64,000 nucleotides of DNA from Candidatus Palauibacter scopulicola (GCF_947581915.1 NZ_CANPWG010000065.1:1-64000); one strand, 5' to 3'; counted from the stretch's first letter, positions 46,405-55,671 are shown. A program made the numbers and translations. Notes: generated by a model not told the origin, from the sequence alone.

Positions 46405-47727
46405 GTGGATTCGGATAGATCACCTGCAACCATCTCCTCGGCCGAAGGAACGCTCGGCGTCCTTCTCGTCGGGCTCGGAGCGGTCTCGACCACCTTCATC
46501 GCGGGCGTGGAGGCGGCGCGCCGGGGGCGGAACCGCCCCATCGGATCGCTCACGCAGATGAACACGATCCGGCTCGGGAAGCGGACGGATAACCGCACCC
46601 CGCTCATCCGCGACTTCGTGCCCCTGGCCGAACTGGACGACCTCGTCTTCGGCGCCTGGGACCCGATCCCGGACAACGCCTACGAGTCCGCCAAGGTGTG
46701 CGGCGTCCTACGGCCCGAGGACATCGACCCGCTCGCCGACTTCATGCGGGGCATCGAGCCGATGCCGGCCGCCTTCGACCGCGCCTACGTGAAGAAGCTC
46801 GACGGTTCGAACGTGAAGACGGGCGCGAACAAGCGTGACCTCGCCGAGCAACTCCGCGAGGACATCCGCCGCTTCAAGGCGGAGCACGGCTGCGACCGCC
46901 TCGTGATGGTGTGGGCCGCCTCGACCGAGATCTTCATGAAGCCGAGTCCGGTGCACGACAGCCCGGCCTCGTTCGAGCGCGCCATGGAGGAGGACCACCC
47001 GGACATCGCGCCCTCGATGCTCTACGCCTGGGCCGCGCTCATGGAGGGGGTGCCGTTCGCGAACGGGGCGCCGAACCTGACCTGCGACATCCCCGCGCTG
47101 CTCGCGCTCGCCGCCGAGCGGGGCGTGGCGATCGCGGGGAAGGACTTCAAGACGGGCCAGACGCTCATGAAGACGATCCTCGCTCCCGGCCTCAAGGCGC
47201 GCATGCTCGGCCTCAACGGCTGGTTCTCGACGAATATCCTCGGCAACCGGGATGGCGAGGTGCTCGACGACCCGGAGAGTTTCAAGACGAAGGAAGAATC
47301 GAAGCTCGGGGCCCTCGAATATATCCTGCAGCCGGATATGTACCCGGACCTCTATGAGAACATGTATCACAAGGTCCGCATCAACTACTATCCGCCGCGC
47401 GGTGACAACAAGGAGGGATGGGACAATCTCGACATATTCGGCTGGATGGGGTACGGCATGCAGATCAAGATCGACTTTCTGTGCCGCGACTCCATTCTGG
47501 CCGCGCCCATCGTGCTGGACCTGGCGCTCTTTCTCGACCTGGCGGCGCGCTCCGGACTGTCGGGAGTCCAGGAATGGCTGTCCTTCTACTTCAAGGCGCC
47601 GCAGACGGCTCCGGACCTGTATCCGGAACACGACATCTTCATCCAGCACTGGAAGCTCAAGAACACGTTGCGCTGGCTGCAGGGGGAGGAGCAGATCACG
47701 CACCTCGGCGTGGAGTACTACGACTGA
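46405..47727 (+). CDS. ino1: Inositol-3-phosphate synthase
   Basis: This enzyme uses NAD to turn glucose-6-phosphate into inositol-3-phosphate, the first step to inositol lipids. The 440-residue protein has the N-terminal NAD site VGLGAVSTTFIAG, the signature around TLMKTILAPGLKARML, GLNGWFSTNILGNRDG and KVRINYYPPRGDNKEGWDN. The GTG at 46405 is chosen; the nearest GGAG is about 13 bases upstream, so the start is less sure. Together with the preceding phosphatidyltransferase it forms an inositol-phospholipid unit. Confidence 0.9.
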   Translation: MDSDRSPATISSAEGTLGVLLVGLGAVSTTFIAGVEAARRGRNRPIGSLTQMNTIRLGKRTDNRTPLIRDFVPLAELDDLVFGAWDPIPDNAYESAKVCGVLRPEDIDPLADFMRGIEPMPAAFDRAYVKKLDGSNVKTGANKRDLAEQLREDIRRFKAEHGCDRLVMVWAASTEIFMKPSPVHDSPASFERAMEEDHPDIAPSMLYAWAALMEGVPFANGAPNLTCDIPALLALAAERGVAIAGKDFKTGQTLMKTILAPGLKARMLGLNGWFSTNILGNRDGEVLDDPESFKTKEESKLGALEYILQPDMYPDLYENMYHKVRINYYPPRGDNKEGWDNLDIFGWMGYGMQIKIDFLCRDSILAAPIVLDLALFLDLAARSGLSGVQEWLSFYFKAPQTAPDLYPEHDIFIQHWKLKNTLRWLQGEEQITHLGVEYYD

Positions 47728-47748
47728 ATGGAACACTACGACTGAATG
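47717..47748 (+). repeat. 14-bp direct repeat containing the ino1 stop and the tmk start
   Basis: ACTACGACTGAATG occurs at 47717-47730 and 47735-47748, 18 bases apart. The first copy carries the ino1 stop codon, and the ATG of the second is the tmk start. A short tandem duplication probably created the present spacing. Confidence 0.6.
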
Positions 47749-48426
47749 AAGGGGTGCTTCCTCGTATTCGAGGGACCGGAGGGGTCGGGAAAGTCGCTCC
47801 AGATCGAGCGGCTGGCCGAAGGGCTGTCCGCGGCCGGCGTGCCGCATACGGTGACGCGGGAACCCGGGGGCACGGCGGCGGCGGAAGCGATCCGCGGCGT
47901 GCTCCTCGACCGGCCGGAGCTGCGGCTCGACGGCATCGCCGAACTGCTGCTCTTTTCGGCGGCCCGCCGGGCCCACGTCGAGGAGGTGATCCGCCCCGCG
48001 CTGGAGCGCGGCGAGGTCGTCCTCTGCGACCGCTTCGAGCTTTCCACGCGGGTCTACCAGGGGTGGGCGCGAGGGGTCGCCGCGGAGACGATCGAACAGG
48101 TCACCCGCGCCGCGACGGGCGGTCTCCTTCCGGAACTCTATCTCGTGCTCGACGTACCGGTGAACGTGGGCCTGGACCGGCAGGGGCAGGATCGGGAAGA
48201 CCCCGGGCAGTTGGGCTTCTTCGCGTCCGCGCCCGACCGGATCGAGTTGGAGAAGCGGTCGTTCCGCGAGCGCGTGCGGGAGGGGTACCGGGAGCTGGCG
48301 GCTGCGGATGGGAGGATCGCGATCCTGGATGGCTCGGGGACGCCGGATCAGGTGGAGACCCGGATTCTGGCGGCCCTGCAGCAGCGGCTGCCGGACCGCT
48401 TCCGAGCGGTGAACTTTCCTCGTTGA
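47746..48426 (+). CDS. tmk: Thymidylate kinase
   Basis: This kinase phosphorylates dTMP to dTDP. The 226-residue protein has the P-loop FEGPEGSGKS (residues 8-17), the dTMP-binding REPGGT, the DRFELSTRVYQG segment and a LID region DREDPGQLGFF. The ATG is 18 bases after ino1 and sits in a short direct repeat. It is slightly longer than E. coli Tmk because of the C-terminal tail. Confidence 0.92.
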   Translation: MKGCFLVFEGPEGSGKSLQIERLAEGLSAAGVPHTVTREPGGTAAAEAIRGVLLDRPELRLDGIAELLLFSAARRAHVEEVIRPALERGEVVLCDRFELSTRVYQGWARGVAAETIEQVTRAATGGLLPELYLVLDVPVNVGLDRQGQDREDPGQLGFFASAPDRIELEKRSFRERVREGYRELAAADGRIAILDGSGTPDQVETRILAALQQRLPDRFRAVNFPR

Positions 48427-48504
48427 CCGCGCGGTGTGACATTGACGGTAGCGGCGGAGTGCCGCTCGAACGCGGCCCGACGCGGCCGCCACCACGGAGG
48501 ATGC

Positions 48505-50163
48505 ATGAAAGTGCAGCGATCCTGGATGACGGGAGTGTTGGTCGGCGCCATCGCCCTGGCGACCGGCGGCTGGCTGATCAATCAGAGCGGGGCCACGAGC
48601 GGCGGGGAGAGCCGCCGGCTCCTGGATGAGATCCACCGCCTGATCTCCGCCCGCTTCGTCGATGAAATCCCGCCGGAGGAGTTGTACCAGATGGCGATCG
48701 ACGGGATGCTCGAGAAGCTGGGCGACCCGTACACGACCTTCCTCGAGCCCCGGGATTCCGAGGATCTGCGTCTCACGACGACGGGCAACTACGGCGGGCT
48801 CGGCGTCCGGATCGACGTGAAGGACGACTGGATCACGGTCGTCCAGGTGCTCCCGAACTCGCCGGCCGTCCGAGAGGGACTCGAGGTCGGTGACCGCATC
48901 ATCGAGGTCGAGGGCGAGTCGGCCGAGGGGTGGTCGGTGGACAAGGCCGTCGACACGCTGCGGGGGGAGAAGGGGGCGCCGGTCAACATCACGATCGCGA
49001 GGGTCGGCGTGGACCGGCCGCTCGCGATTCGGATCGTGCGCGACGTCATCCAGGTAGCGCAGGCACAGGGCTTCGTCCTGGACGGCGACATCGGCTACGT
49101 GACGCTGCGCGGCTTCAGCCGCGAGGCGAAGGAGGAGCTGGTCGCGACGCTGGATCGCCTCGTCGAGGAGGGGGCCGGCGGACTGATCCTCGACCTGCGG
49201 CGGAACCCCGGCGGCCTGCTGCCCGCGGGGATTGACGTCACGGATCTCTTCCTGGACCGCGGCAAGCCCGTGGTCGAGACGCGTTCGCGCCTGGACGAGC
49301 AGAACTACCTGTTCCGCGCCTCCTCCGAAGACCGCTACGCGGATGTTCCCATCGTCGTCGTCGTGGACGGGCTCAGCGCGAGCGCATCCGAGATCGTGGC
49401 CGGCGCGCTGCAGGACCACGACCGCGCGGTCGTCGTGGGCACGACGACCTTCGGCAAGGGCTCCGTGCAGACGCTGTACGGACTCTCCGGGAACAACAGC
49501 ATGAAGGTCACGACGGCCCGCTGGTACACGCCGGCCGGGCGCTCCATCACGAAGGACTTCGACCGTGAGAGCGCGCTCCGCGACCTCGCCGCGAGCGCCG
49601 TGGCGGTTTCCGGCGAGCCGGTCGCGGCGCGGTCGGAGCCGGAAGACCGTGAGGAGTACACGACGATGGGCGGCCGTACGGTCTACGGCGGCGGCGGAAT
49701 CACGCCGGACCTGATCGTCTACCGCGACACGCTCTCGACCGAGGAACAGGAACTGCGCCGGCTCGCGACGCGCTCGGGGGCGATCCCGCGGAACGTCGTC
49801 TTCCGCTGGGCCGTCGAGTACTCGAACCAACACGATTTCAACGAGGGGTTCTCCGTCACGCAGGCGATGCGGGAGGAAGTCTGGGCCGCCCTCGTGGACG
49901 CGGGAGCCGAGGTCGAGAGGGAGCTCTTCGACCAGTCGCTGACCTACGTCGACTGGCTCATCGCGGATGAGCTGGCAGGCGCGGAGTTCGGAGAGGTGCC
50001 CCAGCTCCGTAGCCGGGCCGTCCGTGACGCGCAGATCCAGGTCGCCATCGATCTGCTGAGGGAGGCGGATTCCCCGGACGCGCTGCTCACGGTTGCGGCG
50101 CAGGTCGCCGAGGAGCGGGGCGCGGACGGCGCGCAGAGCGAAGAGTCCGGCGGGGACCGCTAG
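48505..50163 (+). CDS. S41-family C-terminal processing peptidase
   Basis: The 552-residue protein has an N-terminal signal anchor (VLVGAIALATGGW), a PDZ domain beginning YGGLGVRIDV (about 95-180) and the tail-specific protease domain. The catalytic serine is in DGLSASASEIVAGAL and the lysine in FGKGSVQTLYG. It should trim or degrade periplasmic proteins by their C-termini. After residue 390 is an extended C-terminal region of about 150 residues that is helical and lacks known motifs. GGAGG lies before the ATG, which resolves a nearby out-of-frame ATG. Confidence 0.9.
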   Translation: MKVQRSWMTGVLVGAIALATGGWLINQSGATSGGESRRLLDEIHRLISARFVDEIPPEELYQMAIDGMLEKLGDPYTTFLEPRDSEDLRLTTTGNYGGLGVRIDVKDDWITVVQVLPNSPAVREGLEVGDRIIEVEGESAEGWSVDKAVDTLRGEKGAPVNITIARVGVDRPLAIRIVRDVIQVAQAQGFVLDGDIGYVTLRGFSREAKEELVATLDRLVEEGAGGLILDLRRNPGGLLPAGIDVTDLFLDRGKPVVETRSRLDEQNYLFRASSEDRYADVPIVVVVDGLSASASEIVAGALQDHDRAVVVGTTTFGKGSVQTLYGLSGNNSMKVTTARWYTPAGRSITKDFDRESALRDLAASAVAVSGEPVAARSEPEDREEYTTMGGRTVYGGGGITPDLIVYRDTLSTEEQELRRLATRSGAIPRNVVFRWAVEYSNQHDFNEGFSVTQAMREEVWAALVDAGAEVERELFDQSLTYVDWLIADELAGAEFGEVPQLRSRAVRDAQIQVAIDLLREADSPDALLTVAAQVAEERGADGAQSEESGGDR

Positions 50164-50198
50164 CACCGCACCGGACCAGAGAGGTGAGGAGACGAGAG

Positions 50199-50633
50199 AT
50201 GAGAAAGCGCACGCGACGGTCCGCTGCGATTGCAACGACGATGGCGCTGGTGGCGGCCGCGGCGTGCGCCAGCAACCCCCGCCCCGGAACGTACACCCGG
50301 CTCATCATCACCGGCAGCGAGATCCGTGACGCCGGATACCGGTCGGCCTACGAGGCGCTCACCCACCACCGGGAACTGATCATCTTCGAAGACCGGATCG
50401 GTTTCAGGGGCGGCAACGACAGTTCCCGCCTGTTCGGGCGTCAGACGCAGGACTACTACGTGCCGATGCTGGTCGTGGATGGCGACTTCAACCTCAACGA
50501 CGCGGTCACGACGCTGCGGCGGATTCCCGCGGAGGAAATCGTCTCGATCCGGCTGTACCACCAGAGCATGGTTCCGCCCCGCTATCGCCGGCCGGGCGCC
50601 GAGGGCGGGGTGATCGAGGTCAACACCCGCTAG
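50199..50633 (+). CDS. Small lipoprotein with TonB-receptor plug-like domain
   Basis: The 144-residue protein has a lipoprotein-type signal (ATTMALVAAAACAS) and a single domain. The end of that domain, IVSIRLYHQS followed by AEGGVIEVNT, matches the plug region of TonB-dependent receptors (typically 'iesIeVlkg...GGVIxIxT'). Free-standing plug-like lipoproteins are common in Gemmatimonadota and Bacteroidota; the function is unknown. ATG 50199 with AGGAG upstream is preferred to GTG 50184. Confidence 0.65.
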   Translation: MRKRTRRSAAIATTMALVAAAACASNPRPGTYTRLIITGSEIRDAGYRSAYEALTHHRELIIFEDRIGFRGGNDSSRLFGRQTQDYYVPMLVVDGDFNLNDAVTTLRRIPAEEIVSIRLYHQSMVPPRYRRPGAEGGVIEVNTR

Positions 50634-50638
50634 CCGCT

Positions 50639-51316
50639 GTGGCGGCACCCCGCCTCCTCCTCTTCGGCCGCCTGCCCGAGCCGGGCCACGTCAAGACGCG
50701 CCTCGATCCCGAGTTGACCAGGGAGGGGAGCGCCGTCCTGTACGCGGCGTTCCTCGACGATGCCATGAAGCTCGCGCCGGACGGGGTGGCCGTGGAGTTG
50801 TGGGTCCCGGCTCGTCCCGGAGCGCTGGAGCGGCTGGGTGCCCGGTACCCGGCGGCTCGCGTCCGGCTGCAACCCGGCGGTTCGCTCGGCGACCGGCTCG
50901 AAGCGGCGTTTGCCCGCGCCTTCAGAGACGGCGTCGACCGCGCGGTGGCGCTGGGGAGCGACCACCCGACGCTCCCGGCGGATTTCCTGGTGCGGGCGTT
51001 CGACGCGCTGGCGAATAGCCCGGTGGCCCTCGGTCCGAGCCTGGACGGCGGCTACTACGCGGTCGGACTGCGCGGGTCGGCCTGGCCGCGGGCCCGCGGT
51101 CTCTTCGCCGAGGCCCCCTGGTCGACGTCCGCGCTGTTCACCTGGACGCGCGCGCGCGCCGCGTCGCTGGGGCTCGATTGCACGGAGCTGCCGCCCTGGT
51201 ACGATGTGGACCGTCCGGCCGATCTGGCGCGCATGGCCGGCGACCTGATCGAAGGGAGCGCGACGGCCGCAGCCTGGGTCCGGCTCGCGCCGCCGACCAT
51301 GGAACCGGAGGGCTGA
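50639..51316 (+). CDS. TIGR04282-family (DUF2064) GT-A glycosyltransferase-like protein
   Basis: The 225-residue protein has the family marks FGRLPEPGHVKTRL at the N-terminus, LGSDHPTLPADFL in the middle and GPSLDGGYYAVGL. Relatives belong to the nucleotide-diphospho-sugar transferase fold and some are linked to arsenosugar synthesis, but no arsenic gene is nearby. The GTG start is five bases after the preceding stop. Its TGA shares a base with the following ATG (TGATG). Confidence 0.8.
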   Translation: MAAPRLLLFGRLPEPGHVKTRLDPELTREGSAVLYAAFLDDAMKLAPDGVAVELWVPARPGALERLGARYPAARVRLQPGGSLGDRLEAAFARAFRDGVDRAVALGSDHPTLPADFLVRAFDALANSPVALGPSLDGGYYAVGLRGSAWPRARGLFAEAPWSTSALFTWTRARAASLGLDCTELPPWYDVDRPADLARMAGDLIEGSATAAAWVRLAPPTMEPEG

Positions 51317-52311
51317 TGGAACCGATCCGCGTCACGGTGAAGCGGGCCGGAACGCGGGAATCGTCGCATCTCGTGTACGGCATGGTCCGCGAGGCCGGTT
51401 CGGCCGGTCGCGGCCACGCCTTCGGCGACCCGCGGTTGACGGCCTTCTGGCGTTCTTCGATGAAGCCGCTCCAGATCCTCCCGGCGGTCAGAGATGGCGT
51501 GTTCGAGCGCCTCGGGCTCGGAGCGGATGCGCTGGCGTTGGCGTGTGCCTCGCACCACGGGACGCCGCGCCACCTGGAGGTGGTGCAGTCGGTGATCGAC
51601 GCGGCCGAGCTGAAGCCCGGGATGTTCGTGTGCGGGCCGCACCGGCCGTTCGACGACGGGGCCGCGCGGGGGATGGATCGGGCGGGGCGCCTGCCGGGGC
51701 GGATCCACAACAACTGTTCGGGCCAGCACGCGGCGCTGCTGGCGTTCTGCGTGGCCCGCGGCTGGCCCGTGGCGGGGTACCACGAACCGGCGCACCCGCT
51801 GCAGCGGACGATCCGCCGCGAAATCTCCGCCTGGCTGGGCGAAGACTGCGAGCGCCTGCCGTGGGGGACGGACGGATGCGGCCTGCCGACCCCGGCCCTC
51901 TCTCTGCGGGACATGGCACGGGCGTTCGCGGATTTCGGCGCCTCGCCGGAGGCGGCCGCGCGGTCCGTTGTGACCGCGATGACGGCGCATCCGACATTGG
52001 TGTCAGGTCCCGGGGCGCTTTCGGCGAACCTGATGCGGGCGAGTTCCGGTCGGATTCTCGCCAAGGAGGGGGCGGAGGGCGTGTTCTGTCTGGCGAGCGC
52101 GGAGGGGGCGTGGGGGGCGGCCTTCAAGGTGCTGGACGGGGCCACGCGGCCCCTGGGCCCGGCGGTCGTGCACGCGCTCGCGACGCTGTCGCTGCTGGCG
52201 CCGGGTGAGGTCGCGCAGCTTGAGGGCTTCGCGCACCCGGTGGTGCGGAACACGTGCGGGAACGAGGTCGGGGTGCTGTCGGTGGAGGGGGAATCTTGTT
52301 CGTCGACGTAG
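51316..52311 (+). CDS. Asparaginase of the Rhizobium etli AII type
   Basis: The 331-residue protein belongs to the class of asparaginases unrelated to the E. coli enzymes. It has the serine-lysine pair in SSMK (about residues 47-50), CASHHGTPRH, HNNCSGQHAALL and WGTDGCGLPTP. In the R. etli enzyme a zinc site uses the Cys and Lys of a CSGK motif and the Cys of DGCG. Here the Lys is Gln while both Cys remain, so metal binding may differ. GGAGG lies before the ATG, which overlaps the upstream stop by one base. The 3' end overlaps the obg start by 16 bases. Confidence 0.85.
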   Translation: MEPIRVTVKRAGTRESSHLVYGMVREAGSAGRGHAFGDPRLTAFWRSSMKPLQILPAVRDGVFERLGLGADALALACASHHGTPRHLEVVQSVIDAAELKPGMFVCGPHRPFDDGAARGMDRAGRLPGRIHNNCSGQHAALLAFCVARGWPVAGYHEPAHPLQRTIRREISAWLGEDCERLPWGTDGCGLPTPALSLRDMARAFADFGASPEAAARSVVTAMTAHPTLVSGPGALSANLMRASSGRILAKEGAEGVFCLASAEGAWGAAFKVLDGATRPLGPAVVHALATLSLLAPGEVAQLEGFAHPVVRNTCGNEVGVLSVEGESCSST

Positions 52312-53342
52312 CGAGAATACACGTGACCGGCGGGGCGGGCGGCGCGGGCGCCGTCGCCTTCCGGCGCGAGAAGGGGGTGCCCCGCGGCGGGCCCGCCGGT
52401 GGCCGCGGCGGAAACGGCGGCGGCGTGATCCTCGTGGCGGATCGCCGGCTCGACACGCTGCTCGATTACTCGTACCGCGAGCACTACAAGGCCGGGCGCG
52501 CCGGTCACGGGGAAGGGAAGAAGCGGGACGGCGCTTCGGGAGAGGATCTGCGGCTGCCGGTACCGCTCGGAACGCTCGTGCGCGATGTCGAGACGGGGGA
52601 GCGGATCGGCGAACTGCTCGAGGAGGAAGATGAACTCGTCGTGGCCCGCGGCGGCCGCGGAGGAAGGGGCAACGCGAGCTTCGCTTCGCCCACGCGACAG
52701 ACGCCGCGCGAATGGGAACCCGGGGAGTGGGGGGAGGAGCGGCACATCGAACTCGAACTCAAGCTCATCGCCGACGTGGGCCTGGTGGGGGAGCCCAACG
52801 CGGGCAAATCGACGCTCCTCGCCCGCGTGACGGCGGCGAAGCCCCGGATCGCGGACTACCCCTTCACCACGCTGAGGCCCAACCTCGGGGTCGTGGGGCT
52901 GAGCGGGCACCGCTCGTTCGTGATGGCGGACATCCCGGGCATCATCGAGGGGGCGCACGAGGGGCGCGGTCTGGGCACGCAGTTTCTTCGGCACATCGAA
53001 CGCACGCGCACCCTCGCGCTCCTCGTGCCGTTGGACGACGAGGATCCGCAGGCGACGTACGATCTTCTGCGTGAGGAACTGCGGTCGCACGACGCGGCGC
53101 TCGCCGGCATATCTCATTGCGTTCTCCTGACGAAGGCCGACTTGACGTCTGCGGCGGCCGACCCGCCGGTTTCGGTCGATGCCCCCGGGAGTTGGGGCCA
53201 GTTCATAGTCTCGGCCGTGACCGGGGCCGGCCTCGACGGCGCGCTCGAGGGCCTGTGGGCGCGCGTGCAGAGGGAGAAGGAGGCCGCGGCGGGCGACGCC
53301 GAAGCGGATCCGTTCGGGGGCAGCGAAGCGTGGCGTCCGTGA
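52296..53342 (+). CDS. obg: GTPase Obg
   Basis: This conserved GTPase acts in late 50S ribosome assembly and stress signalling. The 348-residue protein has the glycine-rich Obg fold (TGGAGGAGAVAFRREK, GGRGGNGG) followed by the G domain with GEPNAGKST, DIPGIIEGAHEGRGLG and TKAD. The C-terminal OCT domain is missing or very short. The TTG at 52296 is chosen because GGAGGGGGA precedes it and it gives the canonical MFVDVARIHV start. No rplU or rpmA gene is adjacent, unlike in many bacteria. Confidence 0.93.
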   Translation: MFVDVARIHVTGGAGGAGAVAFRREKGVPRGGPAGGRGGNGGGVILVADRRLDTLLDYSYREHYKAGRAGHGEGKKRDGASGEDLRLPVPLGTLVRDVETGERIGELLEEEDELVVARGGRGGRGNASFASPTRQTPREWEPGEWGEERHIELELKLIADVGLVGEPNAGKSTLLARVTAAKPRIADYPFTTLRPNLGVVGLSGHRSFVMADIPGIIEGAHEGRGLGTQFLRHIERTRTLALLVPLDDEDPQATYDLLREELRSHDAALAGISHCVLLTKADLTSAAADPPVSVDAPGSWGQFIVSAVTGAGLDGALEGLWARVQREKEAAAGDAEADPFGGSEAWRP

Positions 53343-54517
53343 CGGAGACGCGTTCCGCGGCGGCACGAGCGAAGGACGGGGAGTTGGCGGCGCTCGTCGC
53401 CCTGGCCCGCGCCCCCGGCATCGGGCTGCGTACCGTCCGGCGCCTGGTCGACCGCCACGGCGGGGCGTCGGCGGCGCTCAAAGCGCTGCGACGGAGTGCC
53501 CCGGGCGACCTCCGGGCGGCGGGCCGGGGCCAGCGCGTTCCGACCGCGAGAACGCTCCGCGCCTGCAACGCCGCCGGCGAGAGCGCGGCGCGGTCGTTGC
53601 TGCGCGAAGCGCGTGCAAAGGGGATCCGCGTGGCGGGGTACACCGACTGCGGGGAGGCCGCATATCCCGCGGGGCTGCGCGATCTCCCCGATCCGCCCCC
53701 CGTACTCTTCGAGCGTGGCCCGGCGACGCCCGGCTCCGGGCGGACGATCGCCGTCGTAGGTACGCGGGCCGCGTCGTCCTACGGGCTGCGCACGGCCTAC
53801 GCCCTGGGAAGGGAACTCGGACGCTGGGGCTGGACGGTGGTCAGCGGCATGGCGCGCGGCGTCGATGCGGCCGCCCACGCCGGCGCCCTCGACGCGGGCG
53901 GGCAGACCATCGGAGTGCTCGGAACCGGACTCGACCGCGAATACCCGGCGGAAAACCGGGACCTGTACCGGAGGATGCGTTCGCACGGGCTCCTGCTGAG
54001 CGAGTTCGAGCCCGCGGCCCCGCCGACCCGTTCCGCGTTTCCGCGCCGCAACCGGGTGATCGCCGCCCTCGCCCGCGGCGTCATCGTCGTGGAGGCGGGT
54101 GGCAGGAGCGGGGCCCTGAACACGGCGGACCATGCCCTGGACCTGGGGCGCGAAGTCCTCGCGGTGCCCGGGCGGATCGATGATCCGGGCGCGGCCGGGT
54201 GTCTTCGCCTCCTGCGCCAGGGCGCCGGGCTCGTGGCCGGCGTCCAGGACGTGTTCGATGCCATGGGCTGGCTGTGCCTCGAGCCGCCGCCAGCGGCGGA
54301 CGAAGGATCCGCCCCGGCGGTCGACCGATCCTCAGGCGACAGACGTCTGCTCGGAGCACTGTCGCGGGGACCCCGCTCGCCGGATGAACTGGCCGTCGGT
54401 CTCGAGATGCCCGTCACGAAAGTGCTTGGCGGACTGGGACGGCTGGAACTCGAAGGATGGGTCGAGCGCCGGCCGGGAGGGAGCTTCGCCGCCGTCCGGG
54501 GGCGGGGTGGCCGCTGA
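53339..54517 (+). CDS. dprA: DNA-processing protein DprA
   Basis: The 392-residue protein loads RecA on incoming single-stranded DNA during transformation. It has an N-terminal helix-hairpin-helix region (ARAPGIGLRTVRRLV), the Rossmann-like core with VGTRAASSYG, SGMARGVDAAAH and GTGLDREYPAENRDL, and a C-terminal winged helix (about 320-385). GTG 53339 overlaps the obg stop (GTGA); GTG 53330 is an alternative. hemW follows with a one-base overlap. Confidence 0.92.
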   Translation: MTETRSAAARAKDGELAALVALARAPGIGLRTVRRLVDRHGGASAALKALRRSAPGDLRAAGRGQRVPTARTLRACNAAGESAARSLLREARAKGIRVAGYTDCGEAAYPAGLRDLPDPPPVLFERGPATPGSGRTIAVVGTRAASSYGLRTAYALGRELGRWGWTVVSGMARGVDAAAHAGALDAGGQTIGVLGTGLDREYPAENRDLYRRMRSHGLLLSEFEPAAPPTRSAFPRRNRVIAALARGVIVVEAGGRSGALNTADHALDLGREVLAVPGRIDDPGAAGCLRLLRQGAGLVAGVQDVFDAMGWLCLEPPPAADEGSAPAVDRSSGDRRLLGALSRGPRSPDELAVGLEMPVTKVLGGLGRLELEGWVERRPGGSFAAVRGRGGR

Positions 54518-55671
54518 TGTCCCGCGAGCGCCCGCCACGCTCCCTGTATGTGCACTTTCCCTTCTGCGCGCACCGCTGCCACTACTGCGATTTTTCCGTC
54601 CAGCGGGCGTCGGCGCCGCCGGTCTCCCGCTGGCTCGCGGCGATCGAGGCCGAACTCGCCTGGTGGTTCGAGCGCAACGGGTGGGATCCGGGGGAGACGC
54701 TCGATACCATCTTCATCGGAGGCGGGACGCCCTCGCTCATGGGATCCGCCGGGATGGAAGGACTGGCCTCGCGACTCTCCGCCCGGTTCCGGATCGACCC
54801 CGCGCACACCGAATGGACGGCCGAGGCGAACCCCGCATCCTTCGACGCGCGTCTCGGTGCGAGTTGGCGGGCGACAGGCGTGAACCGGCTGAGTCTCGGC
54901 GTACAGGCGCTGGACGATGGGGTTTTGAGGTGGCTGGGCCGATTGCACGACCGGCGCCGGGCGACGGACGCCGTCGCGGAGGCGAGGGAAGCCGGATTCG
55001 AACGGGTGAGCGTGGACCTCATCTTCGGCCTCCCTCCGGAAGTGAGGCGGGACCTCTCGGCGGAGGTGGAAGCGGCGGCCGCCCTCGGCGTGTCTCACCT
55101 GAGTCTCTACGGCCTCACCGTGGAGCCGCGCACGCCACTGGCCGAGTGGATCCGCCTGGGCCGCGTCGGGGCGCCGGACGAGGAGCGCTACGCGGAGGAG
55201 TACCGACTCCTGTCGCGCGACCTGCGCGCGGCCGGGTACGAGCAGTACGAGGTGTCGAACTTCGCCCGGCCGGGAGCGCAGAGCCGCCACAACTGGTCGT
55301 ACTGGAACCGAACGTCGTATCTTGCCCTCGGCCCGTCCGCGCATGGATTCCTCCCGCCGATCCGCAGTTGGAACGTCTTCCGCTGGGACCGGTACGAACG
55401 CGCGCTGCGGGAGGGCCGCGGCCCGCTCGAAGGCTGGGAACGCGTGGGGCCGGAAGAGGAAGAACTGGAACGGATCTGGCTGGGCCTTCGTACGAATCGC
55501 GGACTGACGCCGGATTTCGTGCGGGAGATCTCGTCGGATGGACTCCGCCTCGACGACTGGGCCGAGGCCGGGTGGATGAAGGAGCGGAACGGACGCTGGA
55601 CGGCGACGATCGAAGGCTGGCTCCGCCTGGATACGATCGCCGCCGGACTCGCCGGGGCTGATAGAGCATGA
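54517..55671 (+). CDS. hemW: Radical SAM heme chaperone HemW
   Basis: The 384-residue protein has the HemW iron-sulphur motif CAHRCHYCDF (CX3CX2C) near residue 17, IFIGGGTPSLM and LSLGVQALDD, and the C-terminal HemN domain. It lacks the coproporphyrinogen-oxidase-specific N-terminal extension. HemW delivers heme to respiratory enzymes; older annotations call it oxygen-independent coproporphyrinogen oxidase. The start shares a base with the dprA stop (TGATG), and its stop overlaps hrcA (ATGA). Confidence 0.92.
   Translation: MSRERPPRSLYVHFPFCAHRCHYCDFSVQRASAPPVSRWLAAIEAELAWWFERNGWDPGETLDTIFIGGGTPSLMGSAGMEGLASRLSARFRIDPAHTEWTAEANPASFDARLGASWRATGVNRLSLGVQALDDGVLRWLGRLHDRRRATDAVAEAREAGFERVSVDLIFGLPPEVRRDLSAEVEAAAALGVSHLSLYGLTVEPRTPLAEWIRLGRVGAPDEERYAEEYRLLSRDLRAAGYEQYEVSNFARPGAQSRHNWSYWNRTSYLALGPSAHGFLPPIRSWNVFRWDRYERALREGRGPLEGWERVGPEEEELERIWLGLRTNRGLTPDFVREISSDGLRLDDWAEAGWMKERNGRWTATIEGWLRLDTIAAGLAGADRA

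Noticed and set aside
55400-55667. A CIRCE element before hrcA
   Set aside because: No TTAGCACTC-N9-GAGTGCTAA-like repeat is present; this stretch is hemW coding sequence.
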